Numbered from the stretch's first letter, positions 1-8,952 are shown. The stretch is 64,000 bases of DNA from Muricoccus harenae (GCF_009848505.1 NZ_WWDL01000003.1:141885-205884); one strand, 5' to 3'. Translations and numbers: made by a program. Notes: generated by a model not told the origin, from the sequence alone.

Positions 1-63
1 CTGACGGAAGCGGAATGGCGGGAGATCGCGGGCTTCGCGGCCGTGGGGGGCGCTGCCCCCTGA
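1..63 (+). CDS. Possible 3' end of a gene entering the window
   Basis: Frame 1 is open from the first base to a TGA at 61-63 and reads as a plausible protein tail (LTEAEWREIAGF, then a Gly/Ala-rich end). Only 20 codons are visible, and the last third lies inside a GC-rich hairpin, so the true stop or even the frame cannot be confirmed. No family can be named. It converges on the methyltransferase gene that ends at 86. Confidence 0.25.
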   Translation: MTEAEWREIAGFAAVGGAAP

Positions 64-75
64 TCCCCGCCGGGG
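45..75. repeat. GC-rich double hairpin, REP-like intergenic element
   Basis: Two adjacent hairpins: GGGGGC/GCCCCC (46-51 with 55-60) and CCCC-GCC-GGGG (65-75). The same architecture (purine-rich stem with a three-base loop, then a short spacer, then CCGCCGGGG) recurs at about 17649-17680 after mlaC, and a looser version lies near 25409-25430 after the M29 peptidase. It sits where two genes converge, so it may act as a bidirectional terminator or be a dispersed repeat of this genome. Confidence 0.35.
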
Positions 76-85
76 TGGGCACGCG

Positions 86-994
86 TCAGATTGGCTCGGC
101 TTCCAGGCGGGCAAAGGCGACGAGGTCGTCGGCTCCGGGGCGGCGCAGCGCGGGATGTGCCGCGGAAGCGCCGGGCGGGGGCGCGGGCCAGCGGCGCAGG
201 TCGATCAGGCGGGTGGCGAACCCGGCCTCGGTGAAGGCGGTGCGGATCTGGGACAGGCCGAGGCGGTTCACATAGAGGCCGCTGCGGGCCACCAGCCCGC
301 CCTCCCAGAAGGAGGGGGGGAAGCGCAGCGTGTTCAGGGCGCCGCCGACATGGTCGTGGAAATCGATGGCATGTACGCCCAGCGCCTGCGGGGCGGAGAG
401 GCGGCGCAGGGCGGCGAGAAGGCCGGGCAGCGCGTCACGCCGCACATGCTCCAGCACCACGTCGGAGATGACCAGTTCCACCGAGGCTTCGGGAATGGTT
501 GAGAGCACCTCGGTGCCACCGAGGAGGTAGGTTGCGCCGCAGGCGGCCAGGGCTTCCTCTCGCGTCGTGGCGCCATCCAGCGAGGGCGCGGGCAGGCCGG
601 CGGCGCGGGCGAGTTCGGCGGTGCGGGCATAGGCGGCGGGATCGGCGGGGGCATCGTCCTCGACATCCGCGAACCAGACTGGGCCGCAGCCGAGGGCGGC
701 ATAGGCGGCGGCGCGGGTGACGAGGCGTCCGGGCCCGATCTCCAGCACGCCGCGGGGAGGGCGGCCGTGCAGGGTGGTGAAGCGGGCCACATGGTGCATG
801 GGCTCGCCCAGGACGCGGCTTTCGGCCTCATGGATGAAGCTGTGGCGGTTCACCCCGGCCCGGCGCAGCAGGTCATGCGGCAGGCGCAGCGCGGCGATGG
901 CGAGCTTCGCCGCCATCTTGCTCCACCAGGGAACCCGCGCCCCCGAGGCATAGCCGGGCGGGACGACATCCTGCCGAACCGCATCATCCTGCAT
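86..994 (-). CDS. Class I SAM-dependent methyltransferase-like protein
   Basis: A protein of about 302 aa with a Rossmann-type methyltransferase core. A motif I-like LEIGPGRL (about residue 83) is followed by an acidic FADVEDD strand and, further on, VISDVVLEHV, typical of post-motif II. The N-terminal 80 residues are amphipathic and basic, with no clear signal peptide. I chose the ATG at 994 (MQDDAV), preceded by GGGGAA; an in-frame TTG at 1051 would add 19 residues. It lies 90 bp downstream of the broken MFS gene on the same strand. The substrate cannot be inferred; small-molecule, lipid or sugar methylation are all possible. Confidence 0.7.
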   Translation of the reverse strand: MQDDAVRQDVVPPGYASGARVPWWSKMAAKLAIAALRLPHDLLRRAGVNRHSFIHEAESRVLGEPMHHVARFTTLHGRPPRGVLEIGPGRLVTRAAAYAALGCGPVWFADVEDDAPADPAAYARTAELARAAGLPAPSLDGATTREEALAACGATYLLGGTEVLSTIPEASVELVISDVVLEHVRRDALPGLLAALRRLSAPQALGVHAIDFHDHVGGALNTLRFPPSFWEGGLVARSGLYVNRLGLSQIRTAFTEAGFATRLIDLRRWPAPPPGASAAHPALRRPGADDLVAFARLEAEPI

Positions 995-1083
995 GTCGTT
1001 CCCCGCGCTCACGCCCCGCTTCTCCCCCAGCGCAGGGTCCGCGGCAACCAACTACGGGATTCAGGAGCGGCGCCCCTGGCCCG

Positions 1084-2408
1084 TCAGCGCAGAACCGGCT
1101 CCGCCTCCGGCGGCAGTAGGTCCGGCGCCGTGCGCGCGGTCCGGGAGGCGTTCCAGACCAGCGCCGCCATCCCGATCACCACCACCGCCGCGACGTAATG
1201 GGCCGCCGCGTGCCGGTTGGCCGCCAGCAGGAGCGAGACCAGCAACGGCGTGACGCCGCCGAAGATCGCGTAGGAGACGTTGTAAGAGAAGGACACGCCG
1301 GTGAAGCGGGTTTCCGCCGGGAAGGCATGCACCATCAGATAGGGCACCACGGTAATCATGCCGACCGAGGCGCCGGCCAGGGCATAGAGCGGCAGCAGGT
1401 TCTCCGGGTTCGCCTCCACTCCGAAGTAGAGCGCGTAGGTGGAGGCAACCAGGGCGAGGCCGCCCACAAGTCCGACACGGAGTGCGCCGAAGCGGTCCAG
1501 CAGGGCGCCGGCGACCACGGCCATGACGGTCAGCGCGAAGGTGGCGGCAACGTTGGCGCCGAGGGTGGTGGCAGGCGCCAGGCCATGCATCTTTTGGAAC
1601 AGGGCCGGTGTCATCAGGATGACCACCACGATGGCGGCGGTCAGCATCCAGGTCACCAGCATCGAGATGATGATGGAGGTGCGCTGGTTACGCAGCATGG
1701 TCTTGATCGGCATCTCGCGCTCGGGGCCGGCGCGACGGCGCATCGCTTCGAAGACCGGCGTCTCGTGCAGCCAGCGGCGCAGATACATCGCCACCAGGCC
1801 GAAGATGCCGCCGGTGATGAAGGGAATGCGCCAGGCGAAATCCGCCACCTCGGCCGGGGTGTAGGCGAGATTGATGCCGGTCGCCATCAGCGAGCCCAGC
1901 AGGATGCCGCCGGTCAGCCCGCCGGTGAGCATGCCGCAGGCCAGGCCGACGCGGCGGGCGGGAACGTGCTCGGCCACGAAGACCCAGGCACCCGGTGCCT
2001 CGCCGCCAATGGCCGCGCCCTGGAGCACGCGCATGAGCAGCAGCAGGATCGGGGCGGCCACGCCGATGGAGGCATAGGTGGGCAGCAGGCCCATGATCAG
2101 CGTCGGCACCGCCATCAGGAAGACCGAGAAGGTGAAGACGCGCTTGCGGCCGAACAGGTCTCCGAAATGCGCCATGATCACGCCGCCAAGGGGCCGTGCC
2201 AGATAGCCCGCGGCGAAGATGCCGAAGGCCTGCAACTGGCTCAGCCATTCCGGCATGTCCGGTGGGAAGAAGAGCTGCGCGATGGCCGTGGCGAAGAAGA
2301 CGAAAATGATGAAGTCGTAGAACTCAGCGCACCGCCGAGCGAGGCGAGGAAGAGGGTGCGGGCATCCTGACTGGTCAGGCGGCGCGTCTCGGGGCGGTGG
2401 TGATCCAT
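1084..2408 (-). pseudogene. MFS transporter, metabolite:H+ symporter type, frameshifted
   Basis: Twelve-helix major facilitator of the MHS group (ProP/KgtP/ShiA relatives), which import organic acids or osmolytes with protons. The body carries family signatures: EFYDFIIFVFFA in helix 1, GYLARPLGG, and GDLFGRKRVF in the helix 2-3 loop. The normal N-terminus is in another frame: ATG at 2408 gives MDHHRPETRR...LFLASLGGAL, and the rest (EFYDF...) continues one frame over. The switch is at about 2324-2326, where one base is missing (GCGCTG-AGTTC in place of GCGCTGGAGTTC). With that base restored the product would be about 440 aa, normal for the family. As written it is broken; a sequencing error is the alternative. 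Confidence 0.75.
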
Positions 2409-2609
2409 TCGTGAGATTCCAGGGGGCAGAGCCGGCGGAAGCTTTCGCGCTGGCAGGATGCGACGACATATTGCGTCGCAGCATGGCCGTACCACCACCG
2501 ATCGGGCAGGCGAGCCATGTGTTCCGGGCAGCCCGGCATCAAGGTTGCTGATCTGCGGGATCAGGATAACGCGTTCGACCCCTCGCCCACCGGGGAACAG
2601 AATGGGTCC

Positions 2610-3239
2610 ATGCCCGTCGATCCCGCCCTTCTCCTCGCTTGCGTCCTGGCCAGCGTCGTGGTGGCGCTGTCGCCGGGACCAGACATGATGTTCGTGCTAG
2701 GGCAGACGCTCGCCGGCGGCGCGCGGCGGGGCTGGGCGGCGGCCATGGGGATTTATTGCGGGGCCGCGGTGCATATCCTGCTGGCGGCGCTGGGCGTGGC
2801 CGCGCTGCTGGCGGCCGAACCGGCGCTGTTCACCGCGCTGCGGCTGGCGGGCGGGGCCTATCTGGTCTGGCTCGGGGTGCAGGCGCTGCGCGCGGCCTGG
2901 ATTGGCGCTCCGGCGGTGCTGCCCGAGGGCGTCGCGGCGCGTCGCGTGGTGCTGCAGGGGATGCTGACCAACCTGACCAATCCCAAGGTGGCGCTGTTCT
3001 TTCTGGCATTCCTGCCGCAATTCGTGGCCCCAGAGCGGGCGCCGGAATGGGTGCAGATGCTGATCCTGGGACCGGTGCTGCCGCTGGTCGCGGTGCCGGT
3101 CTTCGCGGTGCTGATCGCAGGAGCAGCCAAGGCTTCGGCACGGCTGGCACGCTCCGGCCGCGCCGCACGCTGGCTGTACGGCGCGGCCGGGACGATCTTC
3201 CTCGGGCTGGGGGCGCGGCTTCTGGTCAGCCGCGGCTGA
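2610..3239 (+). CDS. LysE/RhtB family exporter
   Basis: A 209-aa inner-membrane protein of the LysE/RhtB superfamily, which exports amino acids or related small metabolites. The N-terminal ALSPGPDMMFVLGQTL carries the SPGPxxxFV signature, and the family motif NLTNPKVALFFLAFLPQFV follows near residue 115. Five to six hydrophobic helices are evident and the length is typical. The ATG at 2610 is chosen because the preceding 31 codons are not family-like. It is divergent from the broken MFS gene with a 200-bp shared upstream region. Substrate unknown. A second LysE-type gene lies at 21321. Confidence 0.85.
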   Translation: MPVDPALLLACVLASVVVALSPGPDMMFVLGQTLAGGARRGWAAAMGIYCGAAVHILLAALGVAALLAAEPALFTALRLAGGAYLVWLGVQALRAAWIGAPAVLPEGVAARRVVLQGMLTNLTNPKVALFFLAFLPQFVAPERAPEWVQMLILGPVLPLVAVPVFAVLIAGAAKASARLARSGRAARWLYGAAGTIFLGLGARLLVSRG

Positions 3240-3520
3240 GGGCCGCGCGCGGTCATGGTCAAGGACAGCACCGAGCCGCGCGGCCGAGGATGTTTCCCTG
3301 GAGATGATGGGCATCCTCGTGGCTAACGCGATTGGTCCATGGCGAGGAACTATCGAGGGGTCATGGCCGTTCCGCAAAGGACTGGCGCCTGCGAGGGGGA
3401 GCTCAGCCGCGGTCACCTGGCGCATCCGGGATGGATACCGGGCCGGCATCGAAACCATGCCCGGAAGCCCCGCTGACGCCGGGCCGTGGAATGACGAGAT
3501 TGGTGATCGAGGAGGCCCAG

Positions 3521-4165
3521 ATGAGGCTGAACGAGATCCTGGACGGGTTACGCGAGGACACGGCGGCACAGCCAGCGGTGCACGGTGCCACCGAGGCGAT
3601 GTTCGCGGAGCTGCGGCGCAACGGCGCCGTCCGCCACGCGCTGTCAGTCGGCGATCCGTTGCCGGACTTCATGCTGCCCGACCCGACCGGCAGTTTCGTG
3701 GAGCGGGACGAGATCCTGGCAAAAGGACCTCTCGTGCTGACCTTCTTCCGCGGCCATTGGTGCTCGGCCTGCGAGGCGGCGGTGGATGCGATGCTCGAAG
3801 CGCTGCCGGCGATCCGGGAGGCAGGCGCGACGCTTCTCGCCGTGACGCCGGAGACCGGAGGCCACGCGCTGCGCGACCAGGCCCGCACGCCACCTGGGCT
3901 GCACATCCTCTCGGATGTGGACAACGGCCTCGCGCTCGCCTGCGGCGTCGCCTTTCGGGTTCCAGCGCATTACCGCGGCATGCTTGCGGCGCATGGAGTG
4001 AATCTCGAGGAACGGCAGGGCAGCACGTCCTGGTTCCTGCCCGCCCCGGCGACTTTTGTCGTGGATCGCACCGGGATCGTGCGCTGGTCCTTCGTGGATG
4101 TGGACTTCATGCGCCGCGCGGATCCCGCCGCCGTGGTGGAGGCTCTGCGCGCCCTGCCGGGCTGA
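3521..4165 (+). CDS. Peroxiredoxin-like redoxin (AhpC/TSA fold)
   Basis: A 214-aa thioredoxin-fold protein. The active-site segment FFRGHWCSACEAAV (about residues 76-89) has the peroxidatic cysteine and a CxxC spacing; later VDRTGIVRWSFVDVDF matches the redoxin beta-hairpin. About 45 residues precede the fold (DGLREDTAAQPA...), as in bacterial redoxins annotated as peroxiredoxin-like. Expected role: thiol-dependent reduction of peroxides in the cytoplasm, since no signal peptide is visible. The ATG at 3521 follows GAGGAGG at ideal spacing. It is followed 92 bp later by a co-directional LysR gene that could be its regulator. Confidence 0.8.
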   Translation: MRLNEILDGLREDTAAQPAVHGATEAMFAELRRNGAVRHALSVGDPLPDFMLPDPTGSFVERDEILAKGPLVLTFFRGHWCSACEAAVDAMLEALPAIREAGATLLAVTPETGGHALRDQARTPPGLHILSDVDNGLALACGVAFRVPAHYRGMLAAHGVNLEERQGSTSWFLPAPATFVVDRTGIVRWSFVDVDFMRRADPAAVVEALRALPG

Positions 4166-4257
4166 CCATCCTGGCGAGCACGAAGAAGGGCCTTCGTCAC
4201 GCCGCCGGATGCGCTACCCTGCTGCCCGAGACACGGCGCAAAGGCTGGGCGCATCCC

Positions 4258-5163
4258 TTGGACCTGACGCAGATCCGCTACTTCCTCGCGCTCGCCCGCA
4301 CACTGAATTTTACGCGTGCGGCAGAGGCGACGAATGTCACCCAACCGGCGCTGACCCGCGCCATACAGCGACTCGAGGATGAATTGGGCGGGCCGCTGAT
4401 CCTGCGCGAGCGCGCGCTGACGCAGCTCAGCGAACTCGGCCGCACGATGCTGCCGCTGCTGCAGGCGACCTATGACGCCGCCGAGGCGGCGAAGGCGCGC
4501 GCGGCCGATCACCGGCGCGGGGCGGACGAGGCGCCGCTGCGGATCGGCATCAGCGATTCGGTGCATGTCGATGGTTTGCCGCGCGTGTTGCGTGCAGTCG
4601 CGGGACGTGTGGGCGAGATGCGCCTGACGTTACGGCGCGGCGGAGTGTCCATGCTGACGGAGGCACTGCTGGGTGGCGACCTCGATGCTGCGTTCTTGCC
4701 GGAGGTGGTGCCGCTACCCGAGCGCCTGAACCGCTGGCCCTTGTGGTCGGAAGGTGTCGTCGTGCTCGTGCCGGATGATCATGCGCTCGCGGCCTCGGCA
4801 AGCATTCCTGCCTCGGCACTGCATGGAGAGAGCGTGGTGGCGCTGGATGCGTCCCATCCGATCGCGGCAGCGATGCTGCGGCTGGAACAGGAGCACGGCA
4901 TCCGGCCGCGCCCGGAGCATGCGGCCGATTGCCACTTGGATGCAGGGCTGATGGTGGCAGCGGGAATCGGGCTGGGCCTCGCGCCGGTCGGGGCAGTGTT
5001 GCCGGCGGGGGTGGTAGCGCGGCCGCTGGCGGAGCCGGAGATGGCGCATCCGATTGTGCTGAGCACGGCGGCCGGTCGTCCGATGAACCGGGCGGTGAGT
5101 GCTTTCGTGAAGCTGGTGCGTGCGGTGCGTTGGGAGGGTGGGCGCATCGCCTCGGCGCCGTGA
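4258..5163 (+). CDS. LysR family transcriptional regulator
   Basis: A 301-aa LysR-type regulator. The N-terminal winged HTH (about residues 1-60) reads MDLTQIRYFLALARTLNFTR then AAEATNVTQPALTRAIQRLE, the canonical LTTR pattern. The effector-binding domain begins near residue 85 (PLRIGISDSVH) and has the usual VLVPDDHALA and GLGLAP segments. The start is a TTG at 4258, which places the helix exactly at the N-terminus as in the family; no ATG fits. It lies downstream of the peroxiredoxin gene on the same strand, so a role in that gene's control is inferred, not shown. Confidence 0.85.
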   Translation: MDLTQIRYFLALARTLNFTRAAEATNVTQPALTRAIQRLEDELGGPLILRERALTQLSELGRTMLPLLQATYDAAEAAKARAADHRRGADEAPLRIGISDSVHVDGLPRVLRAVAGRVGEMRLTLRRGGVSMLTEALLGGDLDAAFLPEVVPLPERLNRWPLWSEGVVVLVPDDHALAASASIPASALHGESVVALDASHPIAAAMLRLEQEHGIRPRPEHAADCHLDAGLMVAAGIGLGLAPVGAVLPAGVVARPLAEPEMAHPIVLSTAAGRPMNRAVSAFVKLVRAVRWEGGRIASAP

Positions 5164-5173
5164 CAGGCGTCGC

Positions 5174-5200
5174 ACCCGGCCGCCCTGGGGGCGGCCGGGT
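5174..5200. terminator. Bidirectional intrinsic terminator-like hairpin
   Basis: A perfect 11-bp GC stem (ACCCGGCCGCC at 5174-5184 pairing with 5190-5200) and a 5-base loop, between the convergent LysR gene (stop 5163) and the small secreted protein gene (stop 5224). No T-run follows on either strand. Confidence 0.6.
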
Positions 5201-5223
5201 TCGCGTCGGGCAGGCGTGAGGGT

Positions 5224-5511
5224 TCAGCTGCCCTGGGAGGTGAAGTCGAACGCGCCGATGACGCCGGCCAGCGGCGTGCGGCCGGAGGCGGAGGGCGAGG
5301 CGGTGGGGCCTGCAACATACTGGTCGTCACCACCGGCATACCGGTTCTGCACCGCGAAGTAGGAGCCGGCGAGCGGGGTGCGGCCCTCGGACTGGCTCCA
5401 GGACTGCGAGGCGGTGGGGCCGGAGATGTAGTCGCCCTCGGCGAAGGAGGGGCCGGCGACGCCACCGACCAGGGCAGTGGCGAGGACGGCAATGGGGAGG
5501 ATCTTGCGCAT
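5224..5511 (-). CDS. Small secreted repeat protein, copy 1
   Basis: A 95-aa protein of unrecognised family. Residues 1-24 form a signal peptide (MRKILPIAVLATALVGG..., cleavage likely after SFA before EGDY). The mature 71 residues contain one unit twice: GPTAS at 31-35 with GRTPLAG at 43-49, then GPTAS at 68-72 with GRTPLAG at 77-83. They are separated by a Tyr/Asp-rich linker (YAGGDDQYV), and the end is FDFTSQGS. There is no cysteine. A paralog with the same plan lies 143 bp upstream on the same strand. Start: ATG at 5511, after a purine-rich stretch. Likely periplasmic or extracellular. I do not know a function; structural, adhesive or metal-related roles would all be guesses. Confidence 0.7.
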   Translation of the reverse strand: MRKILPIAVLATALVGGVAGPSFAEGDYISGPTASQSWSQSEGRTPLAGSYFAVQNRYAGGDDQYVAGPTASPSASGRTPLAGVIGAFDFTSQGS

Positions 5512-5654
5512 GGCGGGGGTTCCTTCTCTGTCTGGGTGGTGCGGCTCGGTGCCGCAGTGATGGATAGGACGAGGCGGGGATGGCCGGCTGTTCCCCCCGG
5601 CACACCGCGTCACGCTCTCATCGGTGGAGGCGGCGATGCGCGAGGGACGGGGCC

Positions 5655-5933
5655 TCAGCTGCTCTGGGAGGTGAAGTCGAACTCGCCGATGACGCCGGCC
5701 AGCGGCGTGCGGCCGGAGGCGGAGGGCGAGGCGGTGGGGCCTGCGACATACTGGTCGTCACCACCGGCATAGGGGTGCTGCGTGGCAAGGGCGCCGGCGA
5801 GCGGGGTGCGGCCCTCGGACTGGCTCCAGGACTGCGAGGCGGTGGGGCCGGAGACGTAGTCGCCCTCGGCGAAGGACGGGGCGGCGCCGGCGATCAGGGT
5901 GGTGACCAGGGCGGCAGCGAAGATCTTGCGCAT
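5655..5933 (-). CDS. Small secreted repeat protein, copy 2
   Basis: A 92-aa paralog of the next gene downstream (5224-5511). The signal peptide is MRKIFAAALVTTLIAGAAPSFA. The two-unit body is nearly identical: GPTAS at 29-33 with GRTPLAG at 41-47, then GPTAS at 65-69 with GRTPLAG at 74-80. The copies differ mainly in the first linker (ALATQHPYAGG against SYFAVQNRYAGG) and in the hydrophobic core of the signal peptide. Near-identity of the 3' halves at DNA level suggests recent tandem duplication or gene conversion. Start ATG at 5933 with GGAGG directly upstream. Family and role unknown. Confidence 0.7.
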   Translation of the reverse strand: MRKIFAAALVTTLIAGAAPSFAEGDYVSGPTASQSWSQSEGRTPLAGALATQHPYAGGDDQYVAGPTASPSASGRTPLAGVIGEFDFTSQSS

Positions 5934-6398
5934 GGGAGGTTGTCCGTTCTGTTTGGCGCGGCGGGCTGCCGCTTTCCGTGACCCAAACCTGCCCAAACAG
6001 CGCCGCCACGGCCAATGCCGGTGCGGCATCATCCCCATTCCGCAGCGGCATCCGCGCGAGGGCGCGGCGTCGCTGCGGAGCTTCATTTTGCCGGGGAGCT
6101 TGGTCTGCTTATCGCCGCGCGGCGCATCGCGCCCGAGCGGATCGGCATGCGACAGAACTACTTCCGCGAGTCAGGCGATCATCACCTGCGTTCCCGCATG
6201 CACGCGCCGAGACGATGCGGCGCAGGTGCTGCAATCGCCTAAGCGCAGCGCCATTCCGCGTGACATCTTCAGCAGCCAATTTCGCGATTCATGTGACGCA
6301 GGGCTGAAGGTTATCATTCGGTAATGGCCACAACCGCATCCACACCAATGCCGTCCACACCAGCGTGAACAGCGGCGATGCTTCATATGACCGGAGGA
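5934..6398. other. Intergenic region without a supported gene
   Basis: About 465 bp between the leader of the upper small secreted gene and the hairpin behind the aminopeptidase gene. Open frames here have no family resemblance and atypical composition. The half from about 6230 to 6390 is visibly less GC-rich than the rest of the window (for example TTATCATTCGGTAATGG near 6312), so it may carry promoter or regulatory sites. I cannot name any. Confidence 0.4.
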
Positions 6399-6430
6399 GA
6401 TCCGGCGAAGGATGCGTCCTTCGCCGGATC
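6399..6430 (-). terminator. Perfect 14-bp stem-loop behind the aminopeptidase gene
   Basis: GATCCGGCGAAGGA (6399-6412) pairs perfectly with 6417-6430 around a 4-base loop, starting 10 bp past the stop of the minus-strand aminopeptidase gene. No U-tract follows, so it may terminate weakly or protect the 3' end. Confidence 0.65.
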
Positions 6431-6440
6431 GGTCACGCCG

Positions 6441-8264
6441 CTAAAGCGGTGCACAGGCGGCGCGGATCCAATCCGCGGTGGCGCCGTCCAACCCCGGGGC
6501 GACCTCCACGAGGATGCGCGCGTGATAAGCGTCGATCCAGGCGCGCTCGGCGCGATCCAGCGCCTCGGCATCGATCAGCGCGCGCTCGAAGGGAACGAGA
6601 GTGAGGGTCTCGAAGTGCAGCCAGCGCTTCGGACCGCGCGCGCCGGCATCGGCGCGCACGAGCAGCAGGTTCTCGATGCGGATTCCGTAGGCACCGGGCA
6701 AATAGAAACCTGGCTCATCGGACAGGATCATGCCCTCGCGCAGAGGGATGCTGGCGGCGTTGCGGGAGAAGGCGGCGGGGCCTTCATGCACCGAGAGGAA
6801 GGCGCCGACGCCATGGCCGGTGCCGTGGTCGTAATCCAGCCCGGCCTCCCAGAGCGGGCGGCGGGCGATGGCATCGAGATGTGGGCCCGCGACACCTTCG
6901 GGGAAGCGCGTGGCGGCGAGCGCGATCATGCCACGCAGCACCAGCGTGTAGCGGGTGCGCAGCTCCGCGGGCGGCGCGCCGGGGCCGGTCCAGAGGGTGC
7001 GGGTGATGTCGGTGGTGCCGTCCAGATACTGAGCGCCGCTGTCGAGAAGGAAGGACTCGTCCGGCTGGATCACGCGGTTCGTGGCCTCAGTGGCGCGATA
7101 GTGGATGATGGCGCCGTGCTCCCCGGCGCCGGCGATGGCAGGGAAGGATTCCGCGCGGAAGCGGTCCTCGGCGCGGCGGAAGGCGAGGAGGCGGTCGGCG
7201 GCGGCCATTTCGGTCAGCCCCCCCTTTCGGGCTTCCCGCGCGAACCAGGCGAGGAAGCGAGCCATGGCGCGGGCATCGCGGTGATGGGCGGCGCGGGCGC
7301 CATTGCGCTCCGCCTCGCTCTTGCAGGCGCGGGGATGGCGGACGGGGTCGGATGCCTTCGCGATTTCGGCGTCGGCCTTGCGCAGCGTTTCGGCGAACCA
7401 GACGGGTGTGGCCTCGGGATCGAGGCGGACGATCTTGCCCTTCAGTGCGGCGAGGGCGGCGGGCAGGCTGGCACGGGGCTCGATGGTGACGGCATTGCCC
7501 AGGGCCTTGCGCAGGCTGGGGCCGGCCTTGGCGGGATCCATGAAGAGCGTGACGGAGGCGTCGTCCCGCAGCAGGGCGAAGGCCAGGGCGAGCGGGGTGT
7601 AGTCGAGATCGCCACCCCGCATGTTCAGCAGCCAGGCGACCGAATGGGCATCGGCCAGGACCACCGCGTTCTGCCCGGCCTCGCGCAGCTCCGCCGCGAT
7701 CGCCTCTCGCTTCTCCGCGGCGGAGCGGCCGGCGAATTCTTCGGGCCAGGGCTCGGCCGGGGCAGTGGGGGCTGCGGGGCGGTCCGTCCAGATAGCGTCC
7801 AGCGGGTTGGCAGGCAGCGGGACCAGGGTGGCGCCCGAGGCTGCCAAGCGGTCCAGCGCGGCCTGCGGGTGCAGCCAGGGGTCGTAGCCAATGCGCTTCC
7901 CGGCCGCGTGCTCTTTCAGCCAGGCAACGGGCGGTTCCTCTGTGATGTGGCGGCGTTCCCAGAGGGCGGGGTCGGTCTGCTGGGCGAGTTGCGTGGTGTA
8001 GCGGCCATCGGTGAAGACGGCGGCGCGGTCGGCCAGGACGATGGCGAGGCCGGCTGAGCCGGTGAAGCCGGTGAGCCAGGCGAGCCGCTCGCCGGAAGCT
8101 GGGACGTATTCGCCAAGGAATTCGTCGGCGCGGGGGATGATGAAGCCGTCCACTCCGGCCCGGACGAGTTCCATACGCAGGTATTTGAGACGACTTTGCG
8201 GCAGTTCTGTCACCAGTTCGTTAACCACGACATGTTTCCCCAGGTTTCTATGCGCTCGGCGCAT
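6441..8264 (-). CDS. pepP: Xaa-Pro aminopeptidase, M24B family
   Basis: Aminopeptidase P-type metallopeptidase that removes an N-terminal residue preceding proline. The 607-aa length matches the long, three-domain bacterial/eukaryotic form. An N-terminal creatinase-like domain (GFIIPRADEFLGEYVP, LAWLTGFTGSAG) is followed by a second domain and the pita-bread catalytic domain. The metal ligands are visible: Asp in DSGAQYLDGTTDIT, His in DYDHGTGHGVG, Glu in ILSDEPGFY and Glu in GIRIENLLLV. No signal peptide, so cytoplasmic. The start is uncertain: ATG 8264, an internal GTG, or ATG 8174 just before VRAGVDGFI. It is divergent from the DUF1127 gene. Confidence 0.9.
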   Translation of the reverse strand: MRRAHRNLGKHVVVNELVTELPQSRLKYLRMELVRAGVDGFIIPRADEFLGEYVPASGERLAWLTGFTGSAGLAIVLADRAAVFTDGRYTTQLAQQTDPALWERRHITEEPPVAWLKEHAAGKRIGYDPWLHPQAALDRLAASGATLVPLPANPLDAIWTDRPAAPTAPAEPWPEEFAGRSAAEKREAIAAELREAGQNAVVLADAHSVAWLLNMRGGDLDYTPLALAFALLRDDASVTLFMDPAKAGPSLRKALGNAVTIEPRASLPAALAALKGKIVRLDPEATPVWFAETLRKADAEIAKASDPVRHPRACKSEAERNGARAAHHRDARAMARFLAWFAREARKGGLTEMAAADRLLAFRRAEDRFRAESFPAIAGAGEHGAIIHYRATEATNRVIQPDESFLLDSGAQYLDGTTDITRTLWTGPGAPPAELRTRYTLVLRGMIALAATRFPEGVAGPHLDAIARRPLWEAGLDYDHGTGHGVGAFLSVHEGPAAFSRNAASIPLREGMILSDEPGFYLPGAYGIRIENLLLVRADAGARGPKRWLHFETLTLVPFERALIDAEALDRAERAWIDAYHARILVEVAPGLDGATADWIRAACAPL

Positions 8265-8392
8265 AGCTCAGCCACATGAACAACGCGACATGCGCCGCCC
8301 CTGCAGGTCCATATAGCTCTCACCGAAGGCAGCCGGGCAGCGGGGATATGGGTCCCCGAGCGACGGGCGAGCCTCACAACGGACGACAACCG

Positions 8393-8755
8393 ATGAATCC
8401 CCGCATCTCCCAGGTGCAGCATCCCGCGCCGATGATGCCCTTCCCCGCGAACCAGCAGCCGATGAGCACCACCGAGCTTCTCCGCCAGGCGAACGAGGCT
8501 CGCAACGCCGTGGTCGCCTCCGGCCTGAAGCGCCTGTTCGCCGCCTTTTCCGACTGGATGGAGCGCCGCCGCGCCGAGGCCGAGCTGCGCTCGCTGACCG
8601 ATCGCGAACTGGCCGATATCGGCCTGACCCGCGCCGAGATCCCCTACATCCTCAGCGGCCAGCGCCAGACCGAGGCTGTGGTGATTGCAGCCCCGCAGGG
8701 CCAGCCGGCCCTGCGGCCCGCGAACGACCGCTTCGGTGACCGCGCAGCCGCTTAA
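8393..8755 (+). CDS. DUF1127 domain protein
   Basis: A 120-aa protein whose central segment RRRAEAELRSLTDRELADIG followed by LTRAEI (about residues 58-85) is the DUF1127 (YjiS-like) signature of small arginine-rich alphaproteobacterial proteins. Some DUF1127 proteins act in RNA turnover and in phosphate or stress physiology. The N-terminal 40 residues (Met/Pro/Gln-rich) and the C-terminal 30 residues are extensions without known domain. ATG 8393 is chosen because the family part follows it and the upstream frame looks non-coding. It stands alone, divergent from pepP. Confidence 0.8.
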   Translation: MNPRISQVQHPAPMMPFPANQQPMSTTELLRQANEARNAVVASGLKRLFAAFSDWMERRRAEAELRSLTDRELADIGLTRAEIPYILSGQRQTEAVVIAAPQGQPALRPANDRFGDRAAA

Positions 8756-8952
8756 GGCGCCTCACCATCGACTACCGGGACGGCGAGTTCCCCCCCCTCT
8801 ATCCCCTCGCCGTTCTGATGCCCGGCCCGCGCAGCGCCCCCTCCCCCCGGGCGGCTTCGCGGGCCGGTGCTGTTTTGGGGGCAGGCTTCCTCGCGCTGGC
8901 CGCGGATGTTGATGTCGGCTAGGGCTTGCGCCGACGCAGAAGGACCAGCCCG

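Noticed and set aside
5978..6324. Open frames in the gap between the small secreted genes and pepP
   Set aside because: Frames on both strands are short, Arg/Cys/Ser-rich and lack plausible starts or motifs; nothing supports coding.
6378..8057. A 559-codon open frame opposite the Xaa-Pro aminopeptidase gene
   Set aside because: It is a shadow of pepP caused by high G+C. Its product is Gly/Ala/Glu-rich without any motif, while the opposite strand has full M24 signatures.
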